A stretch of 64,000 bases of DNA from Phytopythium helicoides (lineage: Eukaryota; Oomycota; Peronosporomycetes; Pythiales; Pythiaceae): contig JANFNE010000012.1 in assembly GCA_024867545.1 (NCBI GenBank), positions 1,116,001 to 1,180,000 of the forward strand, given 5' to 3'. Each line of letters starts with the position of its first letter. The stretch's first letter is position 1. Positions 28,442 through 37,485 of the stretch are shown here, piece after piece. Below the pieces are notes generated by a model that saw nothing but the letters and a program-made list of their open reading frames with translations, had not been told where the DNA came from and did not search any database. A program made the position numbers and the translations under genes.

Positions 28442-29695
28442 ATGAGCATGGCGGACGGGGAAGAGCTGGCGAGCGTGCTCGCGTTCCTGGACGCGCTCGA
28501 GGACGACGACGAGCAGCCGCAGCAGGAGCCGCAGCCTGAGACGGAGCAGCGCGCGGCGAGGAAGTTCTGCGCCGAGCTGGCGCGCAAGCGGCGGCGCGCG
28601 GCCGACAAGTACACGACCAACCTGCAGCGGCGGAAGCGCGCCGAGCTGGACGACCTGCGGGAGCAGGTGGCGGTGCTGCAGGCGCGGCTGGAGCAGCTGC
28701 AACAGTCGACAAGCGCGGAGGGGGGAGCTGCTGCAGTCGACACGGGCGGGAAGAGGGCGTGGGTCGAGCTGGAGGAGACGGCGGCGAGCGAGCTGACGGC
28801 GAGGCGGCGGGCCGAGGCGGAGAACAGGAGGCTGCGCTCGAGGCTCGACCGCCAGGCACGCCTGCGGGAGGAGATCGGGCAGCTTATTGACAAGTACCAG
28901 CGGCAGGATGGGGTTGTCGACGACGGGAGGAGTCTGGTCGCAGCGGCCAAGAGCTGCGCGGTCGCCAAGATGGCTGCCTCCACGTTGCCCGCGCGAGGCT
29001 CTATCCCTGTGATCACGACTTTTGTGCCGATGGGAGACGGTGGCCCACGAGTGGCGGTGTCCAAAGTGCTGGATCAGCTGGTTAGCGAGGTCGACTGCGT
29101 GTTCGCCACCCCGACTCGTCGTCCGCAGTCGTGTTGGCTCGAAGTCAACGTAGTTGGGATCACGACGGAGATTCGGATGTCGACAGTGGCAGACTGCAGT
29201 GTCGATACTGCGGCTGATCTGCTGTGGCGGAGTTTCAGGCAGCAGAAGGTAAGCAAAACGTTGTCAGATGAGATCTACACCGAGGTGAGCGGGCTCCAGT
29301 CGTTCCGAAGATCGCTCTTCCCGATGCAGTGCCGACCATGGGGAGATCGAGAAAAGGAGAGCAATTCATTGGTCGACGTCCTGCTTCATATCGAGCACTT
29401 CTGTCGACGAGTGTACGACGATTCTACTGACCGCGCGATCCTGGTGACTCTCGCGCTCATTCGTTTGCCAAGCGAAGGCGGAGAGGTTTTACTACGAGAG
29501 CGGTTCTGGAAGCTCGTCACTCCGATTAGCAGCGTCAAAGGCTCCAAGTCATTTACCCAGACAAGCTACCGGATCGAACCAGGTGATGCAAAGGCAAAAG
29601 AGTTGAGTCCTGCGCAGGCGAGCGTCATGCGGGCCCTCGTGCAGTTGACACGCAGAAATCACGCCACGGACCAGGAGTGGCTTCTAGAGGCGTAG
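28442..29695 (+). CDS. A8: leucine-zipper START-like protein, partner of CNG-C
   Basis: This protein has 417 residues from ATG 28442 (MSMADGEELASVLAFLDALED); the ATG at 28448 is equally plausible, and one at 28367 would run through the promoter octamer. KRRRAADKYTTNLQRRKRAE has Tyr at 57, and the zipper LREQVAVLQARLEQL has a perfect leucine heptad. The first half is unusually GC-rich. The C-terminal domain keeps CWLEVNVVGITTEIRMSTVADC, LFPMQCRPWGD, HIEHFCRRVYD, LRERFWKLVTP, TSYRIEPGDA and RRNHATDQEWLLEA. CNG-C follows 624 bp downstream on the same strand, the first A>channel unit. Confidence 0.87.
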   Translation: MSMADGEELASVLAFLDALEDDDEQPQQEPQPETEQRAARKFCAELARKRRRAADKYTTNLQRRKRAELDDLREQVAVLQARLEQLQQSTSAEGGAAAVDTGGKRAWVELEETAASELTARRRAEAENRRLRSRLDRQARLREEIGQLIDKYQRQDGVVDDGRSLVAAAKSCAVAKMAASTLPARGSIPVITTFVPMGDGGPRVAVSKVLDQLVSEVDCVFATPTRRPQSCWLEVNVVGITTEIRMSTVADCSVDTAADLLWRSFRQQKVSKTLSDEIYTEVSGLQSFRRSLFPMQCRPWGDREKESNSLVDVLLHIEHFCRRVYDDSTDRAILVTLALIRLPSEGGEVLLRERFWKLVTPISSVKGSKSFTQTSYRIEPGDAKAKELSPAQASVMRALVQLTRRNHATDQEWLLEA

Positions 29696-30319
29696 CCTTT
29701 GTGAACACAGTTGTCTAGTCACGATGTTAATTACCATTACGCGATGAAACGATGCTCTCACGATGAACTGGAAGTGTGACAACCACTTCGATTTTGAAGC
29801 CTTTGACGTGGACGAGATTGCAGAGTTACTCATACGAAAAGAAAGCGCTTCCAGAAGTCCGCCAGCTCAAGCTGGGGCGACATGACTAACCATGCAAAGA
29901 TCTGCAGAACTATGAAGCACATGAATAATCTAAAGCCTCAGAAGCTCTCTCAGTATCATGTTACAAGGGATGAGGACTCTGTCCGAAACCTCCAGGCATT
30001 GGGAGTTGTCGTTGGTTTCTAAAGCTGCATCTGCTCAATGTCCATGGGACCGAGACAATATCTGTTTTTGGACACTCTACACCGAATCGGCATGGTATGT
30101 TTAGTTCCAAGCCAAAACTGCACTTCGCGCTCAAACACGCCCCGTGAATCACTCCGGACAACATCTATTTTTCACGTGAAACGTTCATGGACGGACCGCG
30201 TCTTGTGAAAGCCAAAAAAACTTCGCAGTGCACGACAAAACCCTCATTCGTCAATATCCAGTCACCTCAAAACGACAAGCCTCCACCAAGTACAATTTCC
30301 CCAAACTTGGCAAGAAGAG
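29696..30319. other. Spacer of the A8>CNG-C module
   Basis: The presumed CNG-C promoter lies here. No GTATYACT octamer is present, so A genes and channels do not share this element. No other feature was seen. Confidence 0.35.
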
Positions 30320-33300
30320 ATGACGATTTCGAACCACTCGGAGCCGATGGTGAAGTCAACACCGGCTCCCCTGAAGCGCTCAGCTTCGATATTCTTGTGG
30401 CGGACCAACTCAGCGATGCGCATAAACGAACAGCAACGCAAGGCAGCAAAATATGAGGCGATGATCGAGCGGTTCCAAATTCGTCGAGTTGAACGCAGTG
30501 AAAGCCAACGGTCAAAGCTATCATCCAAGAACATTGTTATCGACAAGCGGTTCGATGGTTCGCGAAGGGATTCCACGCGATTTTCACTCCAGCGGACAGC
30601 TCGTAAGGTGAAGAAAAATGTCGCCAAAATATTGCCTAGCTATGAATCAGCGTCGATGGTACCTCTTCACAAAACCGAAATTCTGGGGACATTTCATGGG
30701 CTCATCATGCTTGGTATGATGCACTTCCAGCTCTTCTATCTCCCTTTTGCTCCTATATTCTACCCAACCGGATCGACTAAGACGCTCTGTATTGACTGGG
30801 CGATCGAGCTTCTGGCCGTCGTCGACATCCTTGTGACGCTCACAAGCACGTATGCTATCCAGCGATTCGATCCAATTGTAGTAAAGCGCCAAATTGCTAC
30901 ACGATACCTGCGCGGATGGTTCTTCTTTGATCTCATCAGCGCTCTGCCACTTCAATTCATCAAAGTGACAGTGCTTCACGAGATGAGCGGGAAGGCGTTT
31001 ACCGTCAGTACCTCTCTACTGATGGTCATGAGACTCACTCGGTACAGATTTCGCGAGGGTGACAACCAACTCTCCAATCGACTATCCACATGGATACGCT
31101 ACTCGAGATACACCCATCTCTTCAACATCGCTCGACTGCTGTGGCTCGTGTTGGTGATTGCACACTACATGGCGTGCTTCTGGCACATACTCGACGACAC
31201 GGCTCTTGAACCGAGAGGCACAGTCGGAGAACAGTACATCGCCAACTACTTCTATGCCGTCTCTCTCATCCACGCACAAGGTAACATCTCCGACCACTGG
31301 GGACAAAACCTATTCGCCACCTTCGTCATCCTCCTCGGATCCGTCATCGTCGCCACCGTATTCGGTAACGTCGCCATGCTCGTATCCAACTTCAACGCCA
31401 ACGCCACCAACTACCAACGCAAAATGGAGAGCGTGTTTGCCACCATGGACAAGATGGAGTTACCGGAGAGACTGAGAGATCGCATCCAACAGTACTACGC
31501 ACACGTGTGGGCCGAGTACGAGTCGCTCGACGGCGACCTGGTCAAGTTCCAACGAGAGCTCACGCACACGCTCGGACTTGAGGTCGGACTGTACAAGTAC
31601 ATGAGTTTGGTGAACGACATTCCATTCTGGATCGACTGTTCTCCCGATTTTATCGCGCAGATCGTCTTGGCGTTGGTGGTGCGCGTGTATCTTCCGGACG
31701 ATTATGTGGTTCGTGAGGGTGAGATTTGCGACGAGATGTTCATGATCAATCGCGGCGTGTGTGAGGTCTCGACGGTGGATGCGTCACCTTCGGATATGTT
31801 GTTTGAGTGTGAGAACGGTAGCTCGAGTCGAGGTCGAGCACAAGTGTTAGGAAAGCGAAGGCGGTCTCGAGTCGGCTTAACCGAACATGAAGCGAAAGTG
31901 CACGTCGATGTTCGTGGTCTCCGTGGTGGCTTCGGAAGTGGGAAGAGCTCGGTTGGAAAGAATGACGACGACGATGGAGAAGAGGAAGTAGACAACAGAG
32001 TGAGCGTGCTTGCACTTCGCCACGGACAAGCCTTCGGTGAGATGAGCTTGCTGATGAACTACGGACAGCCAAGCAGCGTTCGAGCCATTTCGTTTGTCGA
32101 GATGTGCGTTCTGGAGCGCATGTCGTTCCAACGGATCATCGGTCGTTATCCGGCGGACCGTCGGCGCGTGTTGACGAGCATCGTGGGGAACTGCATCCAT
32201 AAGGGTGAGATCCCGAGTGAGTGGGAAGAGTTGTGTGAAAGGGAACTTCGACAGCTTCATGGGTGTGATCTGCCATGTTGTGGTGATGATGGTGGAGGTC
32301 ATGTGTCCATTGACATGCTGAGTCGGAGCGAGGTTGTTGAGATGATAGTGTCGAAAGTGGATGTGGAGCGTCGAGACAGGTCGATTCTGTATGGTTTCCA
32401 GTGTGTAGGGAGTGGTGTAGGTGTGAGCGACCGAGATGAGACTACTTCGTCTAAGCAACTTGACAAGAATCTGGTGACTGAAGTCTCGAGCAATGCAGAA
32501 TCGCCTAACGTGACTCGTGAGACTACTATGAAGTCGACACCGAATTTGGAGGATAATTCCGATCGTGATCATTCGCATGATCTATACATGAAGATGTTCG
32601 ACATGCTGACAACCTTGACGGAGGCAGTCGGACGATTGGAAAGATCCCAGCACGAACACTACCTCTCATGTTCGACAACTGCACACAGAAATATTTCAAC
32701 AAAGCCAAACGATGGCATCGATCGTCCGTACTCTCGAGAAGTCGATGTTGTCCGGTCAAGGGCAATTACTCTCGGAAGCGCATTAGCTCAGCAATCATCA
32801 AGAGGCGGCTCAGACTACATGTACTCGAGTACAGATGGTAGCTTACGTTCTGCGCCTTATCATCACCATCCATGGATCCATCACCCACTGCAGAGTGACT
32901 TTTACAGATCAGTAAGTTCATCAAGCTCAGGGAAGAGGTATACTAGCAGCAGCGGACGCTCAACTCCGTATCGCGTAGCTCTACCTTCCATTTCCCTCCC
33001 GCACGATGTGCCTCCTCGCTCAACTGTGTCACCCAACGAACCCTTAGCTTCTTTGGTGAACACAAATTCAACTCCACTGAAGCCGGAAAGTGTTGCTGGA
33101 CCTCTTGCTCATCGACTGGTTCGAGTTGATGCTGCTGCCAGCACAAACTCACCGCTTCCCAAGGAGTTACGCGACTTGACGAGTGCTTCAATGTCAAATA
33201 TTGAGCCTTATGCTGCTCAGTCTCGAGAAAAAGTCTCGAATAACGCACCCCTTGTTCGGCGAACGTCGTCTGTTGATGGCACACACTCTGTCAAGTCTCT

Positions 33301-33535
33301 TCGACAACGTTCTCTCTTTACCCGTCGCCTGTCGAACCCATCTTCATCGAGAGTTCCCTCGTGGGGCATCACCAAACTCGTCAAACGCGCGAATACGACA
33401 AAGGAGATGACGCTTGCTGACCAGCTATGGGAGCGGAGACGCAAGCACTCTCGAGAAATTTCTGCACCGCAAGACTTCAGTCGAGCAAATCTCGTGGCGA
33501 CTTTGTCTGTTCGAAAGGAACATTTTCTTGCGTAG
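30320..33535 (+). CDS. CNG-C: cyclic-nucleotide-gated/HCN-like channel, full length
   Basis: This protein has 1071 residues from ATG 30320. Seen: RINEQQRKAAKYEAMIERF; SKLSSKNIVIDKRF; S1 around 120 (GLIMLGMMHFQLFYLPFAP); an S4-like helix with scattered Arg (RLTRYRFREG, WIRYSRYTHLF); S5 end HYMACFWHIL; pore SLIHAQGNISDHWGQN near 317; CNBD VRVYLPDDYVVREGE from about 455; inserted Ser/Arg/Asp-rich loop (about 485-560) with GKRRRSR and KNDDDDGEEE; cassette FGEMSLLMNYGQPSSVRA near 572; a Ser-rich tail ending MTLADQLWERRRKHSRE. From S3 to past the CNBD it is nearly identical in DNA to CNG-D, -E and -F. Its N-terminus and S1-S2 (PSYESASMVPLHKTEI, LTSTYAIQRF) differ, so the gene is a mosaic. Confidence 0.92.
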   Translation: MTISNHSEPMVKSTPAPLKRSASIFLWRTNSAMRINEQQRKAAKYEAMIERFQIRRVERSESQRSKLSSKNIVIDKRFDGSRRDSTRFSLQRTARKVKKNVAKILPSYESASMVPLHKTEILGTFHGLIMLGMMHFQLFYLPFAPIFYPTGSTKTLCIDWAIELLAVVDILVTLTSTYAIQRFDPIVVKRQIATRYLRGWFFFDLISALPLQFIKVTVLHEMSGKAFTVSTSLLMVMRLTRYRFREGDNQLSNRLSTWIRYSRYTHLFNIARLLWLVLVIAHYMACFWHILDDTALEPRGTVGEQYIANYFYAVSLIHAQGNISDHWGQNLFATFVILLGSVIVATVFGNVAMLVSNFNANATNYQRKMESVFATMDKMELPERLRDRIQQYYAHVWAEYESLDGDLVKFQRELTHTLGLEVGLYKYMSLVNDIPFWIDCSPDFIAQIVLALVVRVYLPDDYVVREGEICDEMFMINRGVCEVSTVDASPSDMLFECENGSSSRGRAQVLGKRRRSRVGLTEHEAKVHVDVRGLRGGFGSGKSSVGKNDDDDGEEEVDNRVSVLALRHGQAFGEMSLLMNYGQPSSVRAISFVEMCVLERMSFQRIIGRYPADRRRVLTSIVGNCIHKGEIPSEWEELCERELRQLHGCDLPCCGDDGGGHVSIDMLSRSEVVEMIVSKVDVERRDRSILYGFQCVGSGVGVSDRDETTSSKQLDKNLVTEVSSNAESPNVTRETTMKSTPNLEDNSDRDHSHDLYMKMFDMLTTLTEAVGRLERSQHEHYLSCSTTAHRNISTKPNDGIDRPYSREVDVVRSRAITLGSALAQQSSRGGSDYMYSSTDGSLRSAPYHHHPWIHHPLQSDFYRSVSSSSSGKRYTSSSGRSTPYRVALPSISLPHDVPPRSTVSPNEPLASLVNTNSTPLKPESVAGPLAHRLVRVDAAASTNSPLPKELRDLTSASMSNIEPYAAQSREKVSNNAPLVRRTSSVDGTHSVKSLRQRSLFTRRLSNPSSSRVPSWGITKLVKRANTTKEMTLADQLWERRRKHSREISAPQDFSRANLVATLSVRKEHFLA

Positions 33536-33754
33536 CTGAGCGAGCAGTGAATTCTGCAACAACCAACTCAAGTGTCACGTAAATGCACGAGGCGGTTCCT
33601 TATGGTGAACTCACTTGAGGCACGTTGATCGCCGCCACCTTTCCAAAACCACCGAGCGTGACGATGATGATGATGATGAAAACAGAATCTATTCCTCGAG
33701 CGATTCTGAAAACCCGAGCATGCTATGTCAACGTATGAGTAGGGTATCAATTGC

Positions 33755-33762
33755 GTATCACT
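33755..33762 (+). promoter_or_regulatory. GTATCACT element upstream of A9
   Basis: It lies 42 bp before the A9 ATG in the context TTGCGTATCACT, identical to the A5 upstream site. It is followed by TCATCTATTTGCG (33766-33778). Confidence 0.5.
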
Positions 33763-33804
33763 TTCTCATCTATTTGCGCACATCTGTCCCATTCTGAAGC
33801 AAAC

Positions 33805-35037
33805 ATGGAGGAGGACGAGGCAACACTGGCGAGCGTCCAGGCGTTCGTGGACGCCTTCGACGTGGCTGAGGAGCTGCAGGAGGCGCCAGTGGAGCAGGTC
33901 GAGGCGTCGAGCAGCTCTTCGAAGCGGTTGGAGGCCAGGCGGAGGCGTGTGGAGGCCAAGTACACGACGAAGCTGCAGCGTCAGAAGCGAGCGGAGCTGA
34001 GCGATTTGAGAGAGCAAGTTGCGGTGCTGGAGGCGCGGCTGAGGCGTTTGCAGCTGAGAACGAGAGCAGTTGGGAGCAGCCGAGACGGTGGAGAGAAGAA
34101 GATGTGGGCTGCGCTTGAAGAGAGGGCTGCGAGCGAGCTGGCGGCCAGGCGGCGAGCGGAGGTGGAGAACAGGAAGCTCTGGTGGAGACTCGAGCGCCAT
34201 GGGCGGCTCCACAAGGACATTGAGCGGCTGATTGACACGTATAAGCAGGAAGGTGGGCCTGAAGATGGCGGGAGGTTACTCTTGGTTGCATTAAAGAGCA
34301 GCACCGTCGCTACGGTGCCTACCTTTGTGAAGAACGGCGGAGTACAATCGATGGCAGCTTTCATGGGGTCAGGATGCAACGCAGCGCACAGAGAGGTTCC
34401 CATGGTGCTTCGCTACCTGGTCGACCAGGCTGACAACGTGATTGCCAGCGCATTCGTCCGCCCTCAGTCGTGCTGGCTCGAAACCAACACACTCGGCAAC
34501 TCAGCAGAGATTTTGATGTCCACGACTGCAGACTGCAGCGTCTCTACTGCTGCGAATATGCTGTGGAGCAATTTTCGAAAGCGTCAATGCAGCGAGATTA
34601 TCGTGGACGAGGTATACAGCGAGACTAGCGGGGGAATGCATTCAATCCGGAGGTGCATCATGCCAATCCAATGCCGGTCGTGGGACGATCGAGACAAGGG
34701 AAATGGCTCCTCGGTCCAGGTACTGCTCCACCTCGAACACTTATCTCGGCGAGTATACGATCAAACAACTGGCCGGGCTGTGATGGTGACGTTCTCACAA
34801 ATTCGGCTGCCAAGCGAAGGAAGAGAAGTGCTGCTGCGCGAGCGCTTCTGGAAGTGCATCACTCCACTGGACAGTTGCAAAAACACCAAGTCGTTTACCC
34901 AGACCCGGTATCATATCGAACCAGGAGACATGAAAGCAAAAGAGCTAAGTCCTGCACAGCGGAGCGTCATGCGAGCCCTCGTGCAACTCACTCGAAGGAA
35001 CCACGCCATGTACCAAGAATATTTGCTTGAGGCATGA
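33805..35037 (+). CDS. A9: leucine-zipper START-like protein
   Basis: This protein has 410 residues, from ATG 33805 (MEEDEATLASVQAFVDAFDV). LEARRRRVEAKYTTKLQRQKRAE has Tyr at 53; the zipper LREQVAVLEARLRRL is near that of A8. The C-terminal domain has CWLETNTLGNSAEILMSTTADC, IMPIQCRSWDD, VQVLLHLEHLSRRVYD, LRERFWKCITP, TRYHIEPGDM and RRNHAMYQEYLLEA. TRYHIEP replaces TSYRIEP and EYLLE replaces EWLLE. It is 269 bp downstream of CNG-C and upstream of the broken copy A10, all on the plus strand. Confidence 0.87.
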   Translation: MEEDEATLASVQAFVDAFDVAEELQEAPVEQVEASSSSSKRLEARRRRVEAKYTTKLQRQKRAELSDLREQVAVLEARLRRLQLRTRAVGSSRDGGEKKMWAALEERAASELAARRRAEVENRKLWWRLERHGRLHKDIERLIDTYKQEGGPEDGGRLLLVALKSSTVATVPTFVKNGGVQSMAAFMGSGCNAAHREVPMVLRYLVDQADNVIASAFVRPQSCWLETNTLGNSAEILMSTTADCSVSTAANMLWSNFRKRQCSEIIVDEVYSETSGGMHSIRRCIMPIQCRSWDDRDKGNGSSVQVLLHLEHLSRRVYDQTTGRAVMVTFSQIRLPSEGREVLLRERFWKCITPLDSCKNTKSFTQTRYHIEPGDMKAKELSPAQRSVMRALVQLTRRNHAMYQEYLLEA

Positions 35038-35284
35038 GTGCATTTTTCAGTTCGTTGCACTATTTTAGCAAACACAAATTCGCCATTCCCATAGATGTGC
35101 TTGCTTGCCCTTGCATTAGCGTTGAGGATACTGGCGCTCGGCACAGATTCAAGAAGCAATAGACTTTTTGTAGACGATTGCCATTTTCTAGTCATGATGC
35201 AATGATGAAGCTCCAAGAAGGGAACGCGAGACACAGCGAGATTCGGCAGGACTGATATTGTGAATGTTGGCTATCATTTGGAAT

Positions 35285-35292
35285 AGTAATAC
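35285..35292 (-). promoter_or_regulatory. GTATTACT element (reverse) upstream of A10
   Basis: AGTAATAC on the plus strand, 24 bp before the A10 ATG. Confidence 0.4.
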
Positions 35293-35316
35293 CGTGACTT
35301 GCAAAACTGGGATTTG

Positions 35317-36510
35317 ATGGCAGAGGTGGGAGACTGGGAGGATGAGGCGACGCTTGCGAGCGTCCTGGCGTTCGTAGACGCGTTCGAAGCTGCCAACGAG
35401 GCGCAGGGAGGAGATGCGAAGGTGGAGAAGCCGTCGAGGGCCTCGTCGAGCAGCTCAGCAGCCAAGCGGCGGCGTGTGGAGACCAAGTACACGACGAAAT
35501 TGCAGCGTATGAAGCGAGCAGAGCTCGAAGAGCTCCGAGAGCAAGCAGCGGTGCTGCAGTCGCGGCTTGAGCAGTTAAAACGAGCAACTCGGACGTCTGG
35601 TGAGATCGATGTGTGCAGACAGAAAGAGGAGTGGGTGGAACTCGAAGAGAAGGCGGCAAGCCAAATGGCGGGGCGGCGGCGAGCGGAAAAAGCAAACCAG
35701 CTCCTGCGCAAGCGTTTGGCCCGGCATGTACAACTGTGCAAGGATATCCAGAAGCTTATTGCAAAGCATCAAGATGAAGAGAGCGCGGAAGCCAGTGACC
35801 GAGAAGAGAAGCTCAAAACCTTCGAGCTTAATTGTGGAGACTATAACTGTTCCGTTCCAGCCATTATCTATAGAGGTATCGCAAACCTCGCTCAACATGG
35901 TGCTCGAGCACTTGGTCAGGGAAACTCGACACATGCTAGCCAGCGTACGCCACCCTGACTCGAGTTGGATTGAGACCAAGTCACTAGATCGCGAGGTGGA
36001 GATCCGATCATCAACTCTGTCAAGCTTCAATGTCACCGAAGCTACGCAAGTATTCTGGCCAAAGCCGATCAAAGGTTGTCCAAGCCTTTTTGATCACATT
36101 TGCATCTCAAAAAGCTCGTGCGTAAGGACCTCTTTGCTGCCAGTACAGGTCTCGAGCGCAGGGGTCCGGTGCTTTTTTCAACTGCGGGAGAGGTACTCCT
36201 TCACTCAGAGCATCATGCGCGTTACCACTGTGACACAGTGACTGGACGTGTAACCATTGTCATGCTCGCACTAATTCGGTTCGCATCATCCCCGCGCGAT
36301 ATACTGCTTCGTGAGTACTTTTGGAGGCAAATTGACCCAGTTTGTCTGCAGAACCACAATGGGTCTGTAACAAAAACTTGCTACCGCATCGTGCCAGGCG
36401 ATTTAAAGACGAGTGAGCTGAGTCCCGTGCAATTGAGCACAATGCGAGCGCTTGTACAGCTCACTCGAAACAATCACGCCATTTACCAAGAATATTTGCT
36501 GGGCAATTGA
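35317..36510 (+). pseudogene. A10: leucine-zipper START-like gene broken by two frameshifts
   Basis: From ATG 35317 (MAEVGDWEDEATLASVLAFVDAF) the frame encodes KRRRVETKYTTKLQRMKRAE and an intact zipper. It loses register between about 35760 and 35830 and hits a stop at 35958. The next segment (frame open to 36241) carries MVLEHLVRETRHMLASVRHPD, SWIETKSLDREVEIRSSTLS, VFWPKP and TSLLPVQ, then loses register again between about 36140 and 36190. The third segment gives EVLLHSEHHARYHCD, REYFWRQIDP, TCYRIVPGDL and RNNHAIYQEYLLGN. Family features survive on both sides of each break, so decay is recent or the breaks are sequence errors. The first segment alone would make a zipper-only protein of about 214 residues, potentially a dominant partner. 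No plausible intron spans the breaks. CNG-D follows downstream. Confidence 0.7.
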
Positions 36511-37485
36511 TCTCCAAAATCACGGGAATTTGGCTCCGATGTGCAAGAGGCTCGAATGAACTAACAGCAGCTGCGAGACAAATCTAGCGAGGAATTATGG
36601 CGTAAGGGTCATTTGATGAAATAGTAAATCCTACTGGGTTCCGAACGTGTGAATTGATTCATTGCCCCACTGCTCACATCCTTGACAACTATTCTTTCTA
36701 AAGTTATAAGTGCGATTTGGCGATTAGGTTGGGTTTTGTGATTGCAAAAGTGATCCATGGAACACAAACGCGTTGGAAGTAGAATCCCAAGCTCACGGGA
36801 CTTACTAGAAATGTTCATAGAAAAACAAAGCAATATATATTAGTGCCCAGAATCATGAGTAGAAGTTTGAAGGGACATGAGTCAAGGAATCGTATCGCAA
36901 CGAAAGGGTATCACCACCAGGATGTTCAAATGATCTTCAATGGAAAATGTTTCGCATGCTGTGCTTCGTGGATCGAGGTGTTTTATACTGAGAAAAACAA
37001 GCTACCTTATGACACTGTATAACTCAAGCGATTTTTCGTTCTGCCCAGGTCATTCATTCTCAATCGATTATCCTCCAGCAACAGAGTTGAATGATAAGAG
37101 TTATATTCGTCGAGATCCAAAACCTTTTCTGAAGAAAACTGTTTTGCGTACCTGCACTGAGCACCGCTCGTAATTAGACGCGAGTCTGCATTTTTTTTGT
37201 GCTTGGGATCTTGTCCTCTTAAAATGGAGCGCAGCGACAATTCAAGGACGAAGAAAAGTCACATAACCGGACATTAATACAATCTTGCTGGCGTTGGCCA
37301 GGAACAAAAGCAATTTTTCCATTCGACGGAAAGAGACAGCGATGATGCTCGAAATATCTCATAAGGTACTTGTCCAGGCAGAGAACTGACGGAGATTGCT
37401 TCGTCACTGCTCGATTGACGTCATTCTGCTAATCTCTCAAAGTGCTCGAAGCGCCCTTATCAAACCGAAAAACAAAGAAGACCCC
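36511..37485. other. Spacer of the A10>CNG-D module
   Basis: A/T-rich spacer of 975 bp with short spurious frames on both strands. I see no repeat, RNA gene or promoter octamer. Confidence 0.35.

Noticed and set aside
36140..36190. Short intron explaining the second break in A10
   Set aside because: A GT...AG of about 44 nt can be drawn, but it is shorter than the other introns here (60-73 nt) and does not explain the first break.
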